64,000 nucleotides of DNA from Bacillus manliponensis (GCF_000712595.1 NZ_JOTN01000010.1:1-64000), one strand, 5' to 3'; positions 15,293 to 27,121 are shown, numbered from the stretch's first letter. Notes: a model not told the origin generated them from the letters alone. Translations and numbers: made by a program.

Positions 15293-15772
15293 TTAAACAT
15301 GTTTCAAAAGTACTTCCACAAACTTTGTTAAGTATAATTCATCGATTTCATCAAAACGATTTTTAATCGGGCTATCAATATCTAATACGCCAATTACTCC
15401 ATCATTTTTAATCATTGGGATAACGATTTCAGAGTTGGATGCAGCATCGCAGGCGATATGGCCTGGGAACTGATGAACGTCAGCGATGCGCTGCGTTGTT
15501 TTCGTTTCAGCAGCAACGCCACACACGCCGCGTCCAAATGGAATGCGGACGCATGCAGGTAGCCCTTGGAAAGGTCCTAGTACTAGCTCGTTTCCATCGG
15601 TTACATAAAAACCAACCCAGTTAATATCGTGCAAGAATACGTTTAAAAGGGCAGAAGCATTTGCGAAGTTTGCGGTTACATTCGTTTCTCCAACTAACAA
15701 CGCATCAAGTTGTTTAATCGCTGTTTCATATTGTTCTTCACGTGATCCATTGTATTGCTTTGCAGTAAACAT
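15293..15772 (-). CDS. Free methionine-(R)-sulfoxide reductase (GAF domain)
   Basis: Reduces free L-methionine-(R)-sulfoxide in the cytoplasm. It is 159 aa, one GAF domain, with the three conserved cysteines in ACVRIP, GVCGVAA and IACDAAS. It corresponds to B. subtilis YtsP. The frame opens upstream, but AAGGTGGCG lies just before the ATG at 15772, so that start is chosen. It is divergent from refZ, sharing the 148-bp gap. Confidence 0.9.
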   Translation of the reverse strand: MFTAKQYNGSREEQYETAIKQLDALLVGETNVTANFANASALLNVFLHDINWVGFYVTDGNELVLGPFQGLPACVRIPFGRGVCGVAAETKTTQRIADVHQFPGHIACDAASNSEIVIPMIKNDGVIGVLDIDSPIKNRFDEIDELYLTKFVEVLLKHV

Positions 15773-15920
15773 AAAAACGCCACCTTTTTTTTCGATAAAT
15801 GTAAAAGTATCGCGAAATACATGAAATTTCAAACGACTTTGTCGATAGAAAATTAAAGGAAATTGTCTTAAAAGTCAAGAAATTTATATTATGAGTTGTT
15901 CGCTGAAAGGGAGTGAGTAC

Positions 15921-16559
15921 ATGAAACAAACGAGAGAAAAAATTATCGAGGCGGCGGTTTCGTTGTTTTATACAAAAGGGTATGATGGTACTTCGGTGCG
16001 TGATATCGCTAAGAAAGCCAATGTCAACGTTGCGAATATCTCGTATTACTTTGATGGAAAACAAGGATTATTAGAACAGCTTGTAACGAGCTTTTTAGAA
16101 GGATATATAAAAGTGATTGAAGATAAATTTCAAAAGTATGAATTTTTATCAGCGAAAGAGGTTTTATTTGAAATGGTAAGCGATCTATTACAATATCAGT
16201 TTCAACATCGACAATTAACACGTTTCTTTTATCGTGAATTGTCTCTTGATAGTACGCTTATTCGTGAAGTAATGACAATTTATTTTTCAAAGGAAAAGTA
16301 CTATGTTGAACAAGTGTTAAAGCGTGGAGAACAGACAGGGGAGTTCAATAAAGTATCCTTTACAATGTTTATGACAAAATTAAAAGGTATGATGAACATG
16401 CCATTTTTATATCCACAGTATATATCAGAAGTGCTACATGCATTTCCATCAGAAGAATTCTTTATGAAGATGTATATAAAAGATGTGGAGGAATGGCTTC
16501 AACATACACTTTGTGGAATGAATATGAACTCTACGTTACCGCGAGCGATATATGTATAA
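15921..16559 (+). CDS. refZ: TetR-family regulator RefZ-like (YttP)
   Basis: A 212-aa TetR protein: KIIEAAVSLFYTKGYDGTSVRDIAKKANVNVANISYYF is the helix-turn-helix at residues ~8-50. Gene order (before ezrA-nifZ-thiI) matches B. subtilis refZ, whose product binds oriC-proximal sites and inhibits FtsZ at sporulation onset. AAAGGGAGTG supports ATG 15921 rather than 15891. Function is by synteny. Confidence 0.8.
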   Translation: MKQTREKIIEAAVSLFYTKGYDGTSVRDIAKKANVNVANISYYFDGKQGLLEQLVTSFLEGYIKVIEDKFQKYEFLSAKEVLFEMVSDLLQYQFQHRQLTRFFYRELSLDSTLIREVMTIYFSKEKYYVEQVLKRGEQTGEFNKVSFTMFMTKLKGMMNMPFLYPQYISEVLHAFPSEEFFMKMYIKDVEEWLQHTLCGMNMNSTLPRAIYV

Positions 16560-16578
16560 TGTTATAATATAGTTAAGG

Positions 16579-16606
16579 ACGCTGAGCATATTGCTGAGCG
16601 TTTTTA
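16579..16606 (+). terminator. Terminator after refZ
   Basis: ACGCTGAGCA pairs with TGCTGAGCGT (one mismatch), followed by TTTTT. Confidence 0.7.
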
Positions 16607-16805
16607 TATTTTTGGAGTTACATCATTCTTTTTAGAGTGACAAGAAACCTAATTTTTTTCGAAAAATTTAGGTCAAAAACCTGTCATTACATGGTATGAT
16701 GAATACATTGAATGTTGTTACATATAGGGTATTCCCTTTTCTACATAATGGCCTTCCATTTCAAAACGGAACGGACAAAAAATGAGATATAGGAGGCTTT
16801 TTTTG

Positions 16806-18515
16806 ATGAATTCTATCTTGACGATTGCGATTGCTATCGTGAGTGTACTGTTAGTGTTTCTTATGGTACAGCTTGTGAGAAGGAATCGTTTGTATAAAGA
16901 TATTGAAGCTTTGCAGCAATGGAAAAGAGAGCTTGTCGATAAACCTGTAGCAGATGAATTAAAGCGAGTGAAAGACTTAAATATGACAGGGCAAACGGAA
17001 GAGCTCTTTGGTAAGTGGCGAAATGAGTGGGATGAAATTGTGGATACTATTATTCCGAAAGCTGATAAACAGCTAGTTAGTGCGAATAAGCATACTTCAC
17101 AATTTTCTTTCCGTAAAGCAAAAAATGAGATGAATGAAGCATTAAGTGGCTTAGATGAAGCTGAGCACCGCATTACGGATGTTTTAAATGAATTACAAAA
17201 TCTGTTAGAGAGCTATGAGAAAAATAGCTCGGAAATTGACGGTTTACGTGATACATATCGTAATTTAAAGAAAAATGTATTAGCACATCGACATATGTTT
17301 GGAGATTCTGAAGAGAAGATAGAAAAGCTGTTAGATGAGGAGTCATTGAAGTTTGTAACGTTTGAAGAAGCGACGCAAAATGGAGACTATTTAAAGGCAC
17401 GTGACATTTTGATAAGTTTAGAAGAAGGTCTAGCAAATTTGGAATTTATTGTACATGAGATTCCTGATTTGTTAGTAGAGTGCCAAACAACTTTGACTGT
17501 TCAACTAGATGATTTATCTCAAGGTCACGACGAGATGAAAAAACAAGGCTATATATTAAACCATTTAGAAATTCCAAAAGAAGTGCGTGAGATGTATAAA
17601 CAACTCGAAATCTGTTTAGCGGACTTGCATCACTTGCAAATTACAGAAGCAAAAGAAAAATTAGAAGTGTTGAAATCTCGATTAGATGAACTATATGATC
17701 AATTAGAAGATGAAGTAAGAGCGAAGCATTATGTAGAACAAACAACAATGACAGTGTACGAAGATTTAGAAGTGATGCGTGAGCAAACGCTTGAGACGAA
17801 ATCGGAAACGCAACTTGTAAAGCAAAGTTATCAACTGCAAGATAAAGATGTTGAATCACAGAAGGTAATTGAAAAGCAAATGCATATTTTAATGAAGCGC
17901 TTTGATGTATTGCAGCTTCGTATTGCAGAGCAAGATATTGCTTTCTCAGTTATTCGTGAAGAACTAGAAGAAATTTATGAACAGTGTGAAACGTTAAAAG
18001 TGTTGCACGCAGAATATAAAGATATGTTGCAGTCAATGCGTAAAGATGAATTTGAAGCGCGTGAAACGTTAAAAGAAATGCGTGACATGATTATGGAATC
18101 AAAGCGTCTTATGCAAAAATCAAACTTACCAGGTCTTCCTACGAGTGTAATAGAAGATTTACAAAAGGGACAACATGCAATGCAAAGTGTATATGCACAG
18201 CTTGAAGTGAAACCATTAAATATGAACATGGTGAATGATATGTTAGAAGAAACACGTTTAACCGTCACTCATGTTTATGAGTTAACGCAAGAATTAATTG
18301 AACAAGCATATTTAGTGGAAAAACTAATTCAGTATGGTAATCGTTATCGTAGTGATGATCAAGAACTAGCACATAGTTTAGACAAAGCAGAAAAATTGTT
18401 CCGTGAATATGAATATGATACAGCATTAGAACAAGCAGCTTCGGTATTAGAGCAAATTGAGCCAGGTGTTGTTCAAAAGATTGCTGAGTTTGTTGATGTG
18501 GAAAACCCTTCATAA
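16806..18515 (+). CDS. ezrA: Septation ring formation regulator EzrA
   Basis: A membrane-anchored regulator of FtsZ ring assembly, 569 aa. One N-terminal transmembrane segment ([20 protein letters not shown]) is followed by long spectrin-like coiled coils for the rest of the protein. AGGAGGC at 16790-16796 fits ATG 16806; the upstream frame from 16782 would overlap it. The gene stands between refZ and nifZ as in B. subtilis. Confidence 0.95.
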   Translation: MNSILTIAIAIVSVLLVFLMVQLVRRNRLYKDIEALQQWKRELVDKPVADELKRVKDLNMTGQTEELFGKWRNEWDEIVDTIIPKADKQLVSANKHTSQFSFRKAKNEMNEALSGLDEAEHRITDVLNELQNLLESYEKNSSEIDGLRDTYRNLKKNVLAHRHMFGDSEEKIEKLLDEESLKFVTFEEATQNGDYLKARDILISLEEGLANLEFIVHEIPDLLVECQTTLTVQLDDLSQGHDEMKKQGYILNHLEIPKEVREMYKQLEICLADLHHLQITEAKEKLEVLKSRLDELYDQLEDEVRAKHYVEQTTMTVYEDLEVMREQTLETKSETQLVKQSYQLQDKDVESQKVIEKQMHILMKRFDVLQLRIAEQDIAFSVIREELEEIYEQCETLKVLHAEYKDMLQSMRKDEFEARETLKEMRDMIMESKRLMQKSNLPGLPTSVIEDLQKGQHAMQSVYAQLEVKPLNMNMVNDMLEETRLTVTHVYELTQELIEQAYLVEKLIQYGNRYRSDDQELAHSLDKAEKLFREYEYDTALEQAASVLEQIEPGVVQKIAEFVDVENPS

Positions 18516-18529
18516 TATGAAGGGTTTTT
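18502..18529 (+). terminator. Terminator overlapping the ezrA end
   Basis: AAAACCCTTCAT pairs with ATGAAGGGTTTT plus a T-run. The stop codon lies in the loop. Confidence 0.85.
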
Positions 18530-18658
18530 CTTGTTACTTTTGTATAAATTGAGAGACAATATTGCTATAATGGATAGCGGACTATAGCATATGTAACGAA
18601 AATAAAGAAATGTATGATATGATAGTGTGATGCAATTGCCGCTGAAAGGGGAAGAACG

Positions 18659-19801
18659 ATGATCTATTTTGACAATAGTGCGACGACGAAACCATATCCG
18701 GATGTCCTTCAGTCCTATGTAACGGTTGCAGGAAAATATTTTGGGAACCCTTCTTCTATTCATTCGCTTGGTGGAGAAGCAGAGCGTTTATTAACGCAAT
18801 CTCGCACGATTGCTGCGCAGCTTCTTCGTGTTAAACCATCAGAAATTATTTTTACATCTGGAGGAACAGAGGGAAATAATCTTGCTATTAAAGGGATTGC
18901 GATGAAAAATCGTTCCCGTGGTAAGCATATTATTACAACGAATATTGAACACGCATCCGTGTTTGAAGCATATAAACAGTTAGAGGAACTTGGTTTTTCC
19001 GTTACATATTTGCCCGTAAATGAGCATGGAGTTGTACGTATAGAGGATGTGAAGCGTGCGCTGCGTGATGATACGATTCTCGTTTCGATGATTCATGTAA
19101 ACAATGAAACGGGAGCGATTCAACCTGTAAAAGAAGTAGGAGAATTGTTAAAGAACTATCCGAAAATTCGCTTCCATGTCGATTATGTGCAAGGGATTGG
19201 GAAAGTACCACTTGATTTACATGCGTCGCATATTGACCTTTGTACATTATCTGGACATAAATTCCATAGCGTAAAAGGGACAGGATTACTTTATGTACGT
19301 GACGGTGTAAGACTAGATCCAATTTTTTCAGGTGGGCAACAAGAAAATCATTACCGCTCTGGAACAGAAAATTTACCGGGCATTGTAGCGATGATAAAAG
19401 CACTTCGCATGACGCTTGAAAATGAGCAAAGTAATATTGCGCATTTAAGAAGCTTGCAAGGAGAGCTTGTTCAGTTCTTTACAGAAAAAGATCAAGCAGT
19501 TGTAAATACATCCGTAGAATATGCAGCACCGCACATTTTAAATGTATCGTTCGTTGGATTAAAGCCAGAAGTTGTTGTGCACGCGCTTGAAGAACAAGGT
19601 GTGTATGTATCAACAAAATCTGCTTGTTCTTCAAAAGCAAATGAAGTAAGCCGTGTATTATTAGCGATGGGATTATCTCATGAAGTCGCAGCAAGTGCGA
19701 TTCGCATTAGCTTTACGCAAGATAATACGATGGAAGAAGTGAAGCAATTCGAGGGAATTGTGACTGAAACATTGCCAAAATTATATGAAGTGATGAGGTA
19801 A
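18659..19801 (+). CDS. nifZ: Cysteine desulfurase (NifZ/IscS family)
   Basis: A PLP enzyme that takes sulfur from cysteine, 380 aa. The PLP lysine is in LSGHKFHSVKGTG and the persulfide cysteine in KSACSSKANE. FTSGGTEGNNLAI is the phosphate-binding part. AAAGGGGAAG precedes ATG 18659. It is followed 6 nt later by thiI. In B. subtilis this paralogue donates sulfur to ThiI for 4-thiouridine in tRNA. Confidence 0.95.
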   Translation: MIYFDNSATTKPYPDVLQSYVTVAGKYFGNPSSIHSLGGEAERLLTQSRTIAAQLLRVKPSEIIFTSGGTEGNNLAIKGIAMKNRSRGKHIITTNIEHASVFEAYKQLEELGFSVTYLPVNEHGVVRIEDVKRALRDDTILVSMIHVNNETGAIQPVKEVGELLKNYPKIRFHVDYVQGIGKVPLDLHASHIDLCTLSGHKFHSVKGTGLLYVRDGVRLDPIFSGGQQENHYRSGTENLPGIVAMIKALRMTLENEQSNIAHLRSLQGELVQFFTEKDQAVVNTSVEYAAPHILNVSFVGLKPEVVVHALEEQGVYVSTKSACSSKANEVSRVLLAMGLSHEVAASAIRISFTQDNTMEEVKQFEGIVTETLPKLYEVMR

Positions 19802-21019
<1,218 letters not shown>

Positions 21020-21099
21020 AAACCATAAATTACCATCATAAGATATGCATGAAGCCATGTTGTTTATCACATTCTATACTCACAAGGAGGTGAAACAAC

Positions 21100-21294
21100 A
21101 TGGCGAGCACAAACAAATTAGCAGTTCAAGGAGCACAAGCTGCTCTAGATCAAATGAAATATGAAATTGCACAAGAGTTTGGTGTACAACTTGGTGCAGA
21201 TTCAACATCTCGTGCTAACGGATCAGTTGGTGGTGAGATTACAAAACGTCTTGTAGCAATGGCTGAACAACAATTAGGCGGTTACCAAAAATAA
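21100..21294 (+). CDS. Alpha/beta-type small acid-soluble spore protein
   Basis: A 64-aa DNA-coating spore protein. It has the family motifs: [25 protein letters not shown] with the GPR protease site region, and [23 protein letters not shown] very strong AAGGAGGTGAAA site precedes the ATG. Expression is expected in the forespore under sigma-G. The location after thiI matches B. subtilis sspA. Confidence 0.97.
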   Translation: MASTNKLAVQGAQAALDQMKYEIAQEFGVQLGADSTSRANGSVGGEITKRLVAMAEQQLGGYQK

Positions 21295-21312
21295 CGCCCC
21301 TATATAATGGCT

Positions 21313-21342
21313 AAAAAGAGCGGGTCTTCCCGCTCTTTTTTT
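21313..21342 (+). terminator. Terminator after SASP gene
   Basis: AAAAGAGCGGG pairs with CCCGCTCTTTT around TCTT, followed by T's. Confidence 0.9.
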
Positions 21343-21491
21343 GTTTGTTGTCGTATTTTAGGAGAAAAACTCTATTCTTGTACAGCTCCGTCAAAATATA
21401 AACCAATTTGTCAAAAAAGCATGGTTTAAAATTGACGGAAAATTCTTTATTATGAAAAGGAGGGATATATCCAATAAAGGAGGAGAAGTCT

Positions 21492-23075
21492 GTGAATCAA
21501 AACGAATTGATTGCCCCGCAAACATATAATTTGGTTGAGGAAATGGAGCGTTATGCGAAACAGACGGACAAGCTTGCGTTAATTTGGTGTGATGATAAAG
21601 GGAACGAGCGCCGTGTTACATATGCTGAGCTTATGAAAGGTGCAAATAAAATCGGAAACGATTTCATAAAGAGCGGTCTTGAAAAGGGTGACAAAATTTT
21701 AATTATGATGCCCCGCCTTGTTGAAGCGTATATGACGTATATTGCGGCGATGAAAGCAGGGTTTGCTGTTATTCCTAGCTCTGAAATGCTTAGGAAAAAA
21801 GATATTGAGTACCGCATTGAGCACGGTGATGTAAAAGCAATCGTAAGCTATGAACCTTATATTGGACAGTTTGATGGAATTGAAGCAATGAAATCTCTTC
21901 GGAAATTTGTATTAAGTGACAAGCCTGTTGATGGATGGGTGAATTTAAAAGACTCACTTTTACATGAAAGTGACGAACTTGAAATGGCAAAAACAAACCG
22001 TGATGACATGGTCTTCTTGCCGTATACATCAGGGACGACTGGTAATCCAAAGGGAGTTGTACATACGCATGCATGGGCGTACGCGCATTTACGCACGAGT
22101 GCAAAAAATTGGCTTGCGATTGAAGAAAATGATGTCGTATGGGCGACAGCAAGCCCTGGTTGGCAAAAATGGATTTGGAGTCCATTTCTTGCAACGCTTG
22201 GCTCAGGTGCGACAGGATTTGTGTATCATGGAAAATTTGAACCGAAAACATATTTGCAATTATTAAGTGATTATAAAGTGAATGTACTTTGTTGTACGCC
22301 AACAGAATATCGATTAATGGCGAAAGTAGAGACGTTGCATGAGTATAATTTAGCAGCTCTTCATAGCGCTGTATCAGCAGGAGAGCCGTTAAACCGGAAA
22401 GTAATTGATACATTCCGCAGACATTTTGATATTACAGTGCGGGATGGTTATGGACAAACGGAAAATACATTACTTGTTGGTGTAATGAAAGGAATGGAAG
22501 TAAAGTCTGGGTCCATGGGAAAACCAACGCCGGGTAATAAAGTTGAGATTGTCGATGAAAATGGAATTCCAGTGCCTGTTGGTGTTGTTGGTGATATCGC
22601 AGTTCATGTTACAACACCTGCTTTATTTAAGAGCTATTATAAAGATTCAGAGCGAACTGCGATGCAATTTCGCGGTGATTACTATATTACAGGCGATAAA
22701 GCGAAGAAAGATGAAGATGGCTACTTCTGGTTTGAAGGACGCGGTGATGACATTATTATTAGCTCTGGTTATACAATTGGACCATTTGAAGTAGAAGATG
22801 CACTTGTGAAACATCCGTACGTAAGAGAGTGCGCTGTTGTCGCAAGTCCAGATGAAATGCGAGGCAATGTCGTAAAAGCATTTGTTGTTTTAAATGAAGG
22901 TGTTGAACAAAATGAGGAGTTAATTAAGTTATTACAAGAACACGTTAAAGAATTAACAGCACCATATAAATACCCACGTAAAATTGAGTTTGTAGCAGAA
23001 TTACCAAAAACAATTTCAGGGAAAATTCGCCGCGTGGAGCTAAGGAAAAAAGAAATGGAAATGACTTCGAAATAA
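21492..23075 (+). CDS. Acyl-CoA synthetase (AMP-forming, YtcI-like)
   Basis: Activates a carboxylic acid to its CoA thioester through an acyl-AMP. It is 527 aa. The P-loop is PYTSGTTGNPKGVVHTH, the later motifs DGYGQTE and YYITGDKAKKDEDGYFWFEGR, and the C-terminal lysine lies in KTISGKIRR. The medium-chain/acetyl-type subgroup is likely, but the substrate cannot be read from sequence. AAAGGAGGAG precedes GTG 21492. It occupies the ytcI position after sasP. Confidence 0.9.
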   Translation: MNQNELIAPQTYNLVEEMERYAKQTDKLALIWCDDKGNERRVTYAELMKGANKIGNDFIKSGLEKGDKILIMMPRLVEAYMTYIAAMKAGFAVIPSSEMLRKKDIEYRIEHGDVKAIVSYEPYIGQFDGIEAMKSLRKFVLSDKPVDGWVNLKDSLLHESDELEMAKTNRDDMVFLPYTSGTTGNPKGVVHTHAWAYAHLRTSAKNWLAIEENDVVWATASPGWQKWIWSPFLATLGSGATGFVYHGKFEPKTYLQLLSDYKVNVLCCTPTEYRLMAKVETLHEYNLAALHSAVSAGEPLNRKVIDTFRRHFDITVRDGYGQTENTLLVGVMKGMEVKSGSMGKPTPGNKVEIVDENGIPVPVGVVGDIAVHVTTPALFKSYYKDSERTAMQFRGDYYITGDKAKKDEDGYFWFEGRGDDIIISSGYTIGPFEVEDALVKHPYVRECAVVASPDEMRGNVVKAFVVLNEGVEQNEELIKLLQEHVKELTAPYKYPRKIEFVAELPKTISGKIRRVELRKKEMEMTSK

Positions 23076-23089
23076 TAATGGAAATGTAT

Positions 23090-23126
23090 AAAAAGCCCAG
23101 TTCTTTTAGGAAGAGCTGGGCTTTTT
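23090..23126 (+). terminator. Terminator after acyl-CoA synthetase
   Basis: AAAAAGCCCAG pairs with CTGGGCTTTTT. It lies just before the ribosome site of the next gene, so it also separates that transcript. Confidence 0.9.
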
Positions 23127-23170
23127 ATGTTAGAATTATTTTAATATTAAAAACAAAAAGGGGTGAGCAG

Positions 23171-23734
23171 ATGTATGGTGTAATCGCTTTATTTGAAGAA
23201 GGAGCAGAGAGAGCAATAGAGTCAATATGGAACGAGCTTTATGAGCGAAATATTTCTTGTTATGCAAAAGAGATACCAAGTAGAAAACCTCATATGACAA
23301 TTGCAAGTTATGAAAGTATAGAAATAGAATCATTTATAGAAGATATGAATCGATTTTTACATAGTCAAAACGGTATCCCATTAATGTTAAATACAATTGG
23401 AACCTTTTTAGGGTCAAGTACGTTATTTTTGTCACCTGTACCGACGAAGAAATTACTAGCTTTTCATCGAAGTTATCACGAGTATTTTAAACGATATAGT
23501 GATAACCCAGATTCGTTATATCTTCCTGGAAAGTGGGTTCCGCATTGTACAATTGCTAATCACCTTAAAGAAGAAAAATTTTATGAAGCATTTCAGTGTT
23601 GCACAAGCATGGTGAAGCCAATGGAAACTTCTATTGAGAAATTAGCGCTCATTAAGCTTGAATATGAAAATAACAAGTGCATCGATGCACCAATTCTTTT
23701 TTCTAAAACAATGACAAAAAGGATGATGAACTAA
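23171..23734 (+). CDS. 2H phosphoesterase / 2'-5' RNA ligase-like
   Basis: A 187-aa member of the 2H superfamily. The two His-x-Thr motifs are visible as KPHMTIAS (about residue 41) and VPHCTIAN (about residue 128). A likely activity is 2',3'-cyclic or small-RNA phosphodiester chemistry; the substrate is unknown. The frame opens at 23078, but GGGGTGAG fits ATG 23171. Its stop overlaps the next start (TAATG), so the two genes are coupled. Confidence 0.85.
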   Translation: MYGVIALFEEGAERAIESIWNELYERNISCYAKEIPSRKPHMTIASYESIEIESFIEDMNRFLHSQNGIPLMLNTIGTFLGSSTLFLSPVPTKKLLAFHRSYHEYFKRYSDNPDSLYLPGKWVPHCTIANHLKEEKFYEAFQCCTSMVKPMETSIEKLALIKLEYENNKCIDAPILFSKTMTKRMMN

Positions 23735-25302
23735 TGGGACAACTTTGGCATAATGGAAACATTTATACAATGGCAAAAGAAAATGAAATGGTAGAAGCGG
23801 CTTACGTGGAACATGGAAAGATTGTCGATATTGGAAGTAAAGAAGAGCTACGCACGCGTTATAAAATTCAAGAGGAATTTAATCTAGAAGGGAAGACGAT
23901 GCTTCCAGGGCTTGTCGATAGCCATATGCATCTTATTGGTCATGGTGAACGGTTGTTGCGCTTAGATTTATCGTCGTGTACTTCATATGAAGAGGTACTT
24001 CATCTCGTTAACGAGCGTGTCAAAAGTACAGCTTTAGGAGAGTGGATTATCGGTGAAGGTTGGAATGAAAACCAGTTCACTGATTCAAAAGCTGTACATG
24101 TACAAGATTTAGATGCAATCTCAGACAAGCATCCTATTTTATTAAAACGTGTTTGTCGTCATGTACAGTGGGTGAATAGTTATGTGCTAGGGCAAGCAGG
24201 AATCACAGCGGAAAAGAAAGATCCAAAGGGCGGTAAAATTGGCCGTGATGAGCATGGCCAATTAACAGGGTTATTGTACGAACAGGCGCAAGGTTTAATT
24301 GCGCATATGCAACCTGTAATTGATGAAGTATATTTACAAACGGCCCTGCAAACGGCAATTCAAGACTGCTGGAAATATGGATTAGTTGGAGGTCATACAG
24401 AAGACTTAAACTATTATGGTGGATTTAAGAAGACGCATAACGCTTTTAAACATACAATTGAGAAAATGCCTTTTAAAGCACACCTTCTTGTTCATCACGA
24501 AGTTGCGAAGGAAAGGTCACAATATGAAAATACACATTACATTGAATTCGGAGCGATGAAAATTTTCTCTGACGGTTCGTTTGGTGGGCGTACAGCACTT
24601 CTTAGTGAACCGTATGAGGACGCAAAAGAAACGAACGGTGTTGCCATTTTTACACGCGAAGAACTCGCAGAACTTGTGAAACAAGCAAGGAGACTTGGGA
24701 TGCCAGTTGCGATTCATACAATAGGTGATTTGTCACTTGAATATGTCATTAATGCATTAGAACTTCATCCACCAGCAGAAGGGTTGCGGGACCGGATTAT
24801 TCATTGCCAGCTTGCTCGTGAGGAGTTAATTGAACGCATGAAGAAGTTACCTATCATTTTAGACCTTCAGCCCGTCTTTTTATCTTCTGACTTCCCGTCC
24901 GTTATTGAAAAGCTAGGAGAGCACCGCCTCCGTTACGCGTATGCGTGGAGAACGCTCCTTAAGGAAGGGTTGCACTGCGCAGGTGGATCGGATGCACCAA
25001 TTGAAGAGGTGAACCCGTTTTTAGGTATATATAGCGCTGTAACAAGAAGAAGCTTTATTGATGGTAAGTGCTATATGCCAGAGGAGAAATTAACAGTATT
25101 TGAAGCAGTCTCGTTATTTACGACAGGAAGTGCGTATACGATTGGAAGAGAAAACGAACGTGGGAAAATTGTAAAAGGATATGATGCTGATTTTACAGTG
25201 ATTGACCGCGATATATTTGAGGTAGAGGAAGAGGAGATTCGGGATGTAGAGGTAGCGATGACGGTAGTTGATGGTGAGGTTATGTACGAGAAATTCAGTT
25301 AA
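23734..25302 (+). CDS. Amidohydrolase family protein (YtcJ-like)
   Basis: A 522-aa metal-dependent hydrolase of the YtcJ/NfdA group. Metal site residues are in LVDSHMHLIGHG, the later HTIGD and GGSDAPIEEVNPF, and KIFSDGSFGGRTALL is characteristic. It lacks a signal peptide. The substrate is unknown. It is translationally coupled to the 2H phosphoesterase by a one-base overlap. Confidence 0.9.
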   Translation: MGQLWHNGNIYTMAKENEMVEAAYVEHGKIVDIGSKEELRTRYKIQEEFNLEGKTMLPGLVDSHMHLIGHGERLLRLDLSSCTSYEEVLHLVNERVKSTALGEWIIGEGWNENQFTDSKAVHVQDLDAISDKHPILLKRVCRHVQWVNSYVLGQAGITAEKKDPKGGKIGRDEHGQLTGLLYEQAQGLIAHMQPVIDEVYLQTALQTAIQDCWKYGLVGGHTEDLNYYGGFKKTHNAFKHTIEKMPFKAHLLVHHEVAKERSQYENTHYIEFGAMKIFSDGSFGGRTALLSEPYEDAKETNGVAIFTREELAELVKQARRLGMPVAIHTIGDLSLEYVINALELHPPAEGLRDRIIHCQLAREELIERMKKLPIILDLQPVFLSSDFPSVIEKLGEHRLRYAYAWRTLLKEGLHCAGGSDAPIEEVNPFLGIYSAVTRRSFIDGKCYMPEEKLTVFEAVSLFTTGSAYTIGRENERGKIVKGYDADFTVIDRDIFEVEEEEIRDVEVAMTVVDGEVMYEKFS

Positions 25303-25483
25303 TGTGCATAACTTAAAGTTTTCAACAGATAAAGAAATCGAGAAGTGAGATTTTTTATTTTGAGTTTGTTCTTCTGAAGGGAGTTGTATTTTTTCACTTG
25401 TAAAGGAATGGATAATCCTTCTTTGTTATTAATAATTGGTAATTCATCTTGTCTATTCAGTTCGTTCATATTTTTAATAGTTT

Positions 25484-25507
25484 AGGCGGCATAAAGCCGC
25501 CTTTTCT
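25484..25507 (+). terminator. Terminator between convergent genes
   Basis: AGGCGGC pairs with GCCGCCT around ATAAA, followed by TTTTCTT. It suits the plus-strand amidohydrolase and lies just past the NAD kinase stop. Confidence 0.75.
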
Positions 25508-25512
25508 TATTC

Positions 25513-26316
25513 CTATAAAAACGTTCTTTGTACTTTTTCCCAGAACGAATTGTTTTTTAGTTTAACTGTTTTAATCTGTTTATCGCTAAGGCGAACAACT
25601 GCTTTTTCCACTTGTTTAATGCTCAGTGCTTCGTTATCCATCCCCATAACTGGATAGTCATTTCCGCCTGGTGCAAGGCGTAGTGTTAATGTACGATTTG
25701 CGTTTAAAAGAAATGGAGAGCCAAGTGTACGATATGTGTTGTTATTTAAAGATGCAAGCTCACTAATTTGGAAACATGGAATTAACGGATCCACAACGGC
25801 GCCTCGTAAAGATTTATTATACGCAGTGCTGCCAGTTGGTGTGGACACGACTAAGCCGTCTCCACGGAACGTTTCAAAATGTAAGTCATCAACAAAGACA
25901 TCAATTACAAAGGTTTTGATTAAGCTAGAACGAAATGCAAATTCGTTTAAGCAATAAAATGAAGTGTCGTTATCGACAGTCACATGGATTGTTGGATATT
26001 TGCGCACTTCAATTTCATTTTTTGTAATTTCTTGAAGGGCACTGTCTACGTGGTCGATGTGGAAATCACAGTAAAAAGAAATTTCATCTGTTGTTGCAAT
26101 GCCTGCATATAGACAATCATCACGGAAGCCTGTCTTGCGAACGGCTTGTAAAAATGTACTATCGTCACCAACGCTTACAATAGCGTTTGCATGCTTTGGA
26201 TGATTGAGTATTGTAAATCCATTATCACGTAAAATATCGTAAATTGGTTTCATTTTTTCAGTAAGTGCTGTTTTATCATCACCATAGAAGAAAAATAAAT
26301 TGCGACGATTTGACAT
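25513..26316 (-). CDS. nadK2: NAD kinase, second paralogue (NadK2/YtdI)
   Basis: Phosphorylates NAD to NADP. It is 267 aa, the size of the Bacillus second NAD kinase. The usual GGDG motif appears as VGDDSTFLQAV, while FRGDGLVVSTPTGSTAYNKS is complete with the catalytic TPTGSTAY. The GGDG change seems normal for this group's NadK2, from memory. It is a single minus-strand gene between convergent and divergent neighbours. Confidence 0.92.
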   Translation of the reverse strand: MSNRRNLFFFYGDDKTALTEKMKPIYDILRDNGFTILNHPKHANAIVSVGDDSTFLQAVRKTGFRDDCLYAGIATTDEISFYCDFHIDHVDSALQEITKNEIEVRKYPTIHVTVDNDTSFYCLNEFAFRSSLIKTFVIDVFVDDLHFETFRGDGLVVSTPTGSTAYNKSLRGAVVDPLIPCFQISELASLNNNTYRTLGSPFLLNANRTLTLRLAPGGNDYPVMGMDNEALSIKQVEKAVVRLSDKQIKTVKLKNNSFWEKVQRTFL

Positions 26317-26477
26317 TTTCTATCCCTCCGGTTGAAGTAAAATTTTATGCTCGAATATTATATTTCAATATAAACTTTCAAAAACCCTTTTATTTTTTTG
26401 AAAACTTTTTATTTTCCGTTTTGTTTAACCTTTTCATAACGTGTCCATAATGGAGATGGTATGAAAGGATGATTCGG

Positions 26478-27107
26478 ATGAAGTGGCTCTTAATCGGAGT
26501 TGTAATTGTTGTTATATTTCTTTTTGTAATTTTACTTTCGAAGTTGTCAATAAAAGTAAGTTTGTTATATACGGAAAGTGAACAGCAATGTTTATTTGAA
26601 GTGAAAATATGGATGGTTCATTTTACATTTGACGTACTTGAACGGATGGAGAAACAGCAAAGAAAGACAGAGCAAAAGATTGAAAAAGCAGAAGAGAAGG
26701 GTGGTGCGCACGAGAAATTCGTCGCGCAGCTGGATAGTATCGAGGAGATTATAAAAAAACTGCAACATATCCATACTATGAGTAAGGATTTTCTGCAAAA
26801 AGTGAAAATCAATCAATTTAGATGGCATTCACAAATTGGGACAGGGGATGCAGCGAGTACGGGTATTGTGACAGGATATGTATGGTCAGTAAAAGGGATT
26901 ATTATCGGGTTGCTTGGTCAATATACAGAACTTGTTCATGAACCGAAGCTGGAGATTACTCCTATCTTTCAAGGGAAAACAGTTGCATCTAAATGTGAAT
27001 TTACTGCTTCATTTCGTATTTACCGAGCAGTGAAAACTGCTGTAGGGTTATTAATGTTTATGCGGAGACAAAGCTCTTCTGCAAAAGATAAAACAGTTCA
27101 AATTTAG
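26478..27107 (+). CDS. DUF2953 membrane protein (YtfI-like)
   Basis: A 209-aa protein with one N-terminal transmembrane helix (LLIGVVIVVIFLFVILL), a charged coiled-coil middle (residues ~60-110) and FRWHSQIGTGDAASTGIVTG, the DUF2953 signature. AAAGGATG supports ATG 26478. It is 14 nt before ytfJ; the pair is conserved in spore formers, suggesting a sporulation role. Confidence 0.85.
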   Translation: MKWLLIGVVIVVIFLFVILLSKLSIKVSLLYTESEQQCLFEVKIWMVHFTFDVLERMEKQQRKTEQKIEKAEEKGGAHEKFVAQLDSIEEIIKKLQHIHTMSKDFLQKVKINQFRWHSQIGTGDAASTGIVTGYVWSVKGIIIGLLGQYTELVHEPKLEITPIFQGKTVASKCEFTASFRIYRAVKTAVGLLMFMRRQSSSAKDKTVQI

Positions 27108-27121
27108 GGGGATATAAGGAA

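Noticed and set aside
25513-26316. NAD kinase with GGDG changed to VGDDS as an inactive enzyme
   Set aside because: The other catalytic motif is intact and the change appears usual for this paralogue in the B. cereus group.
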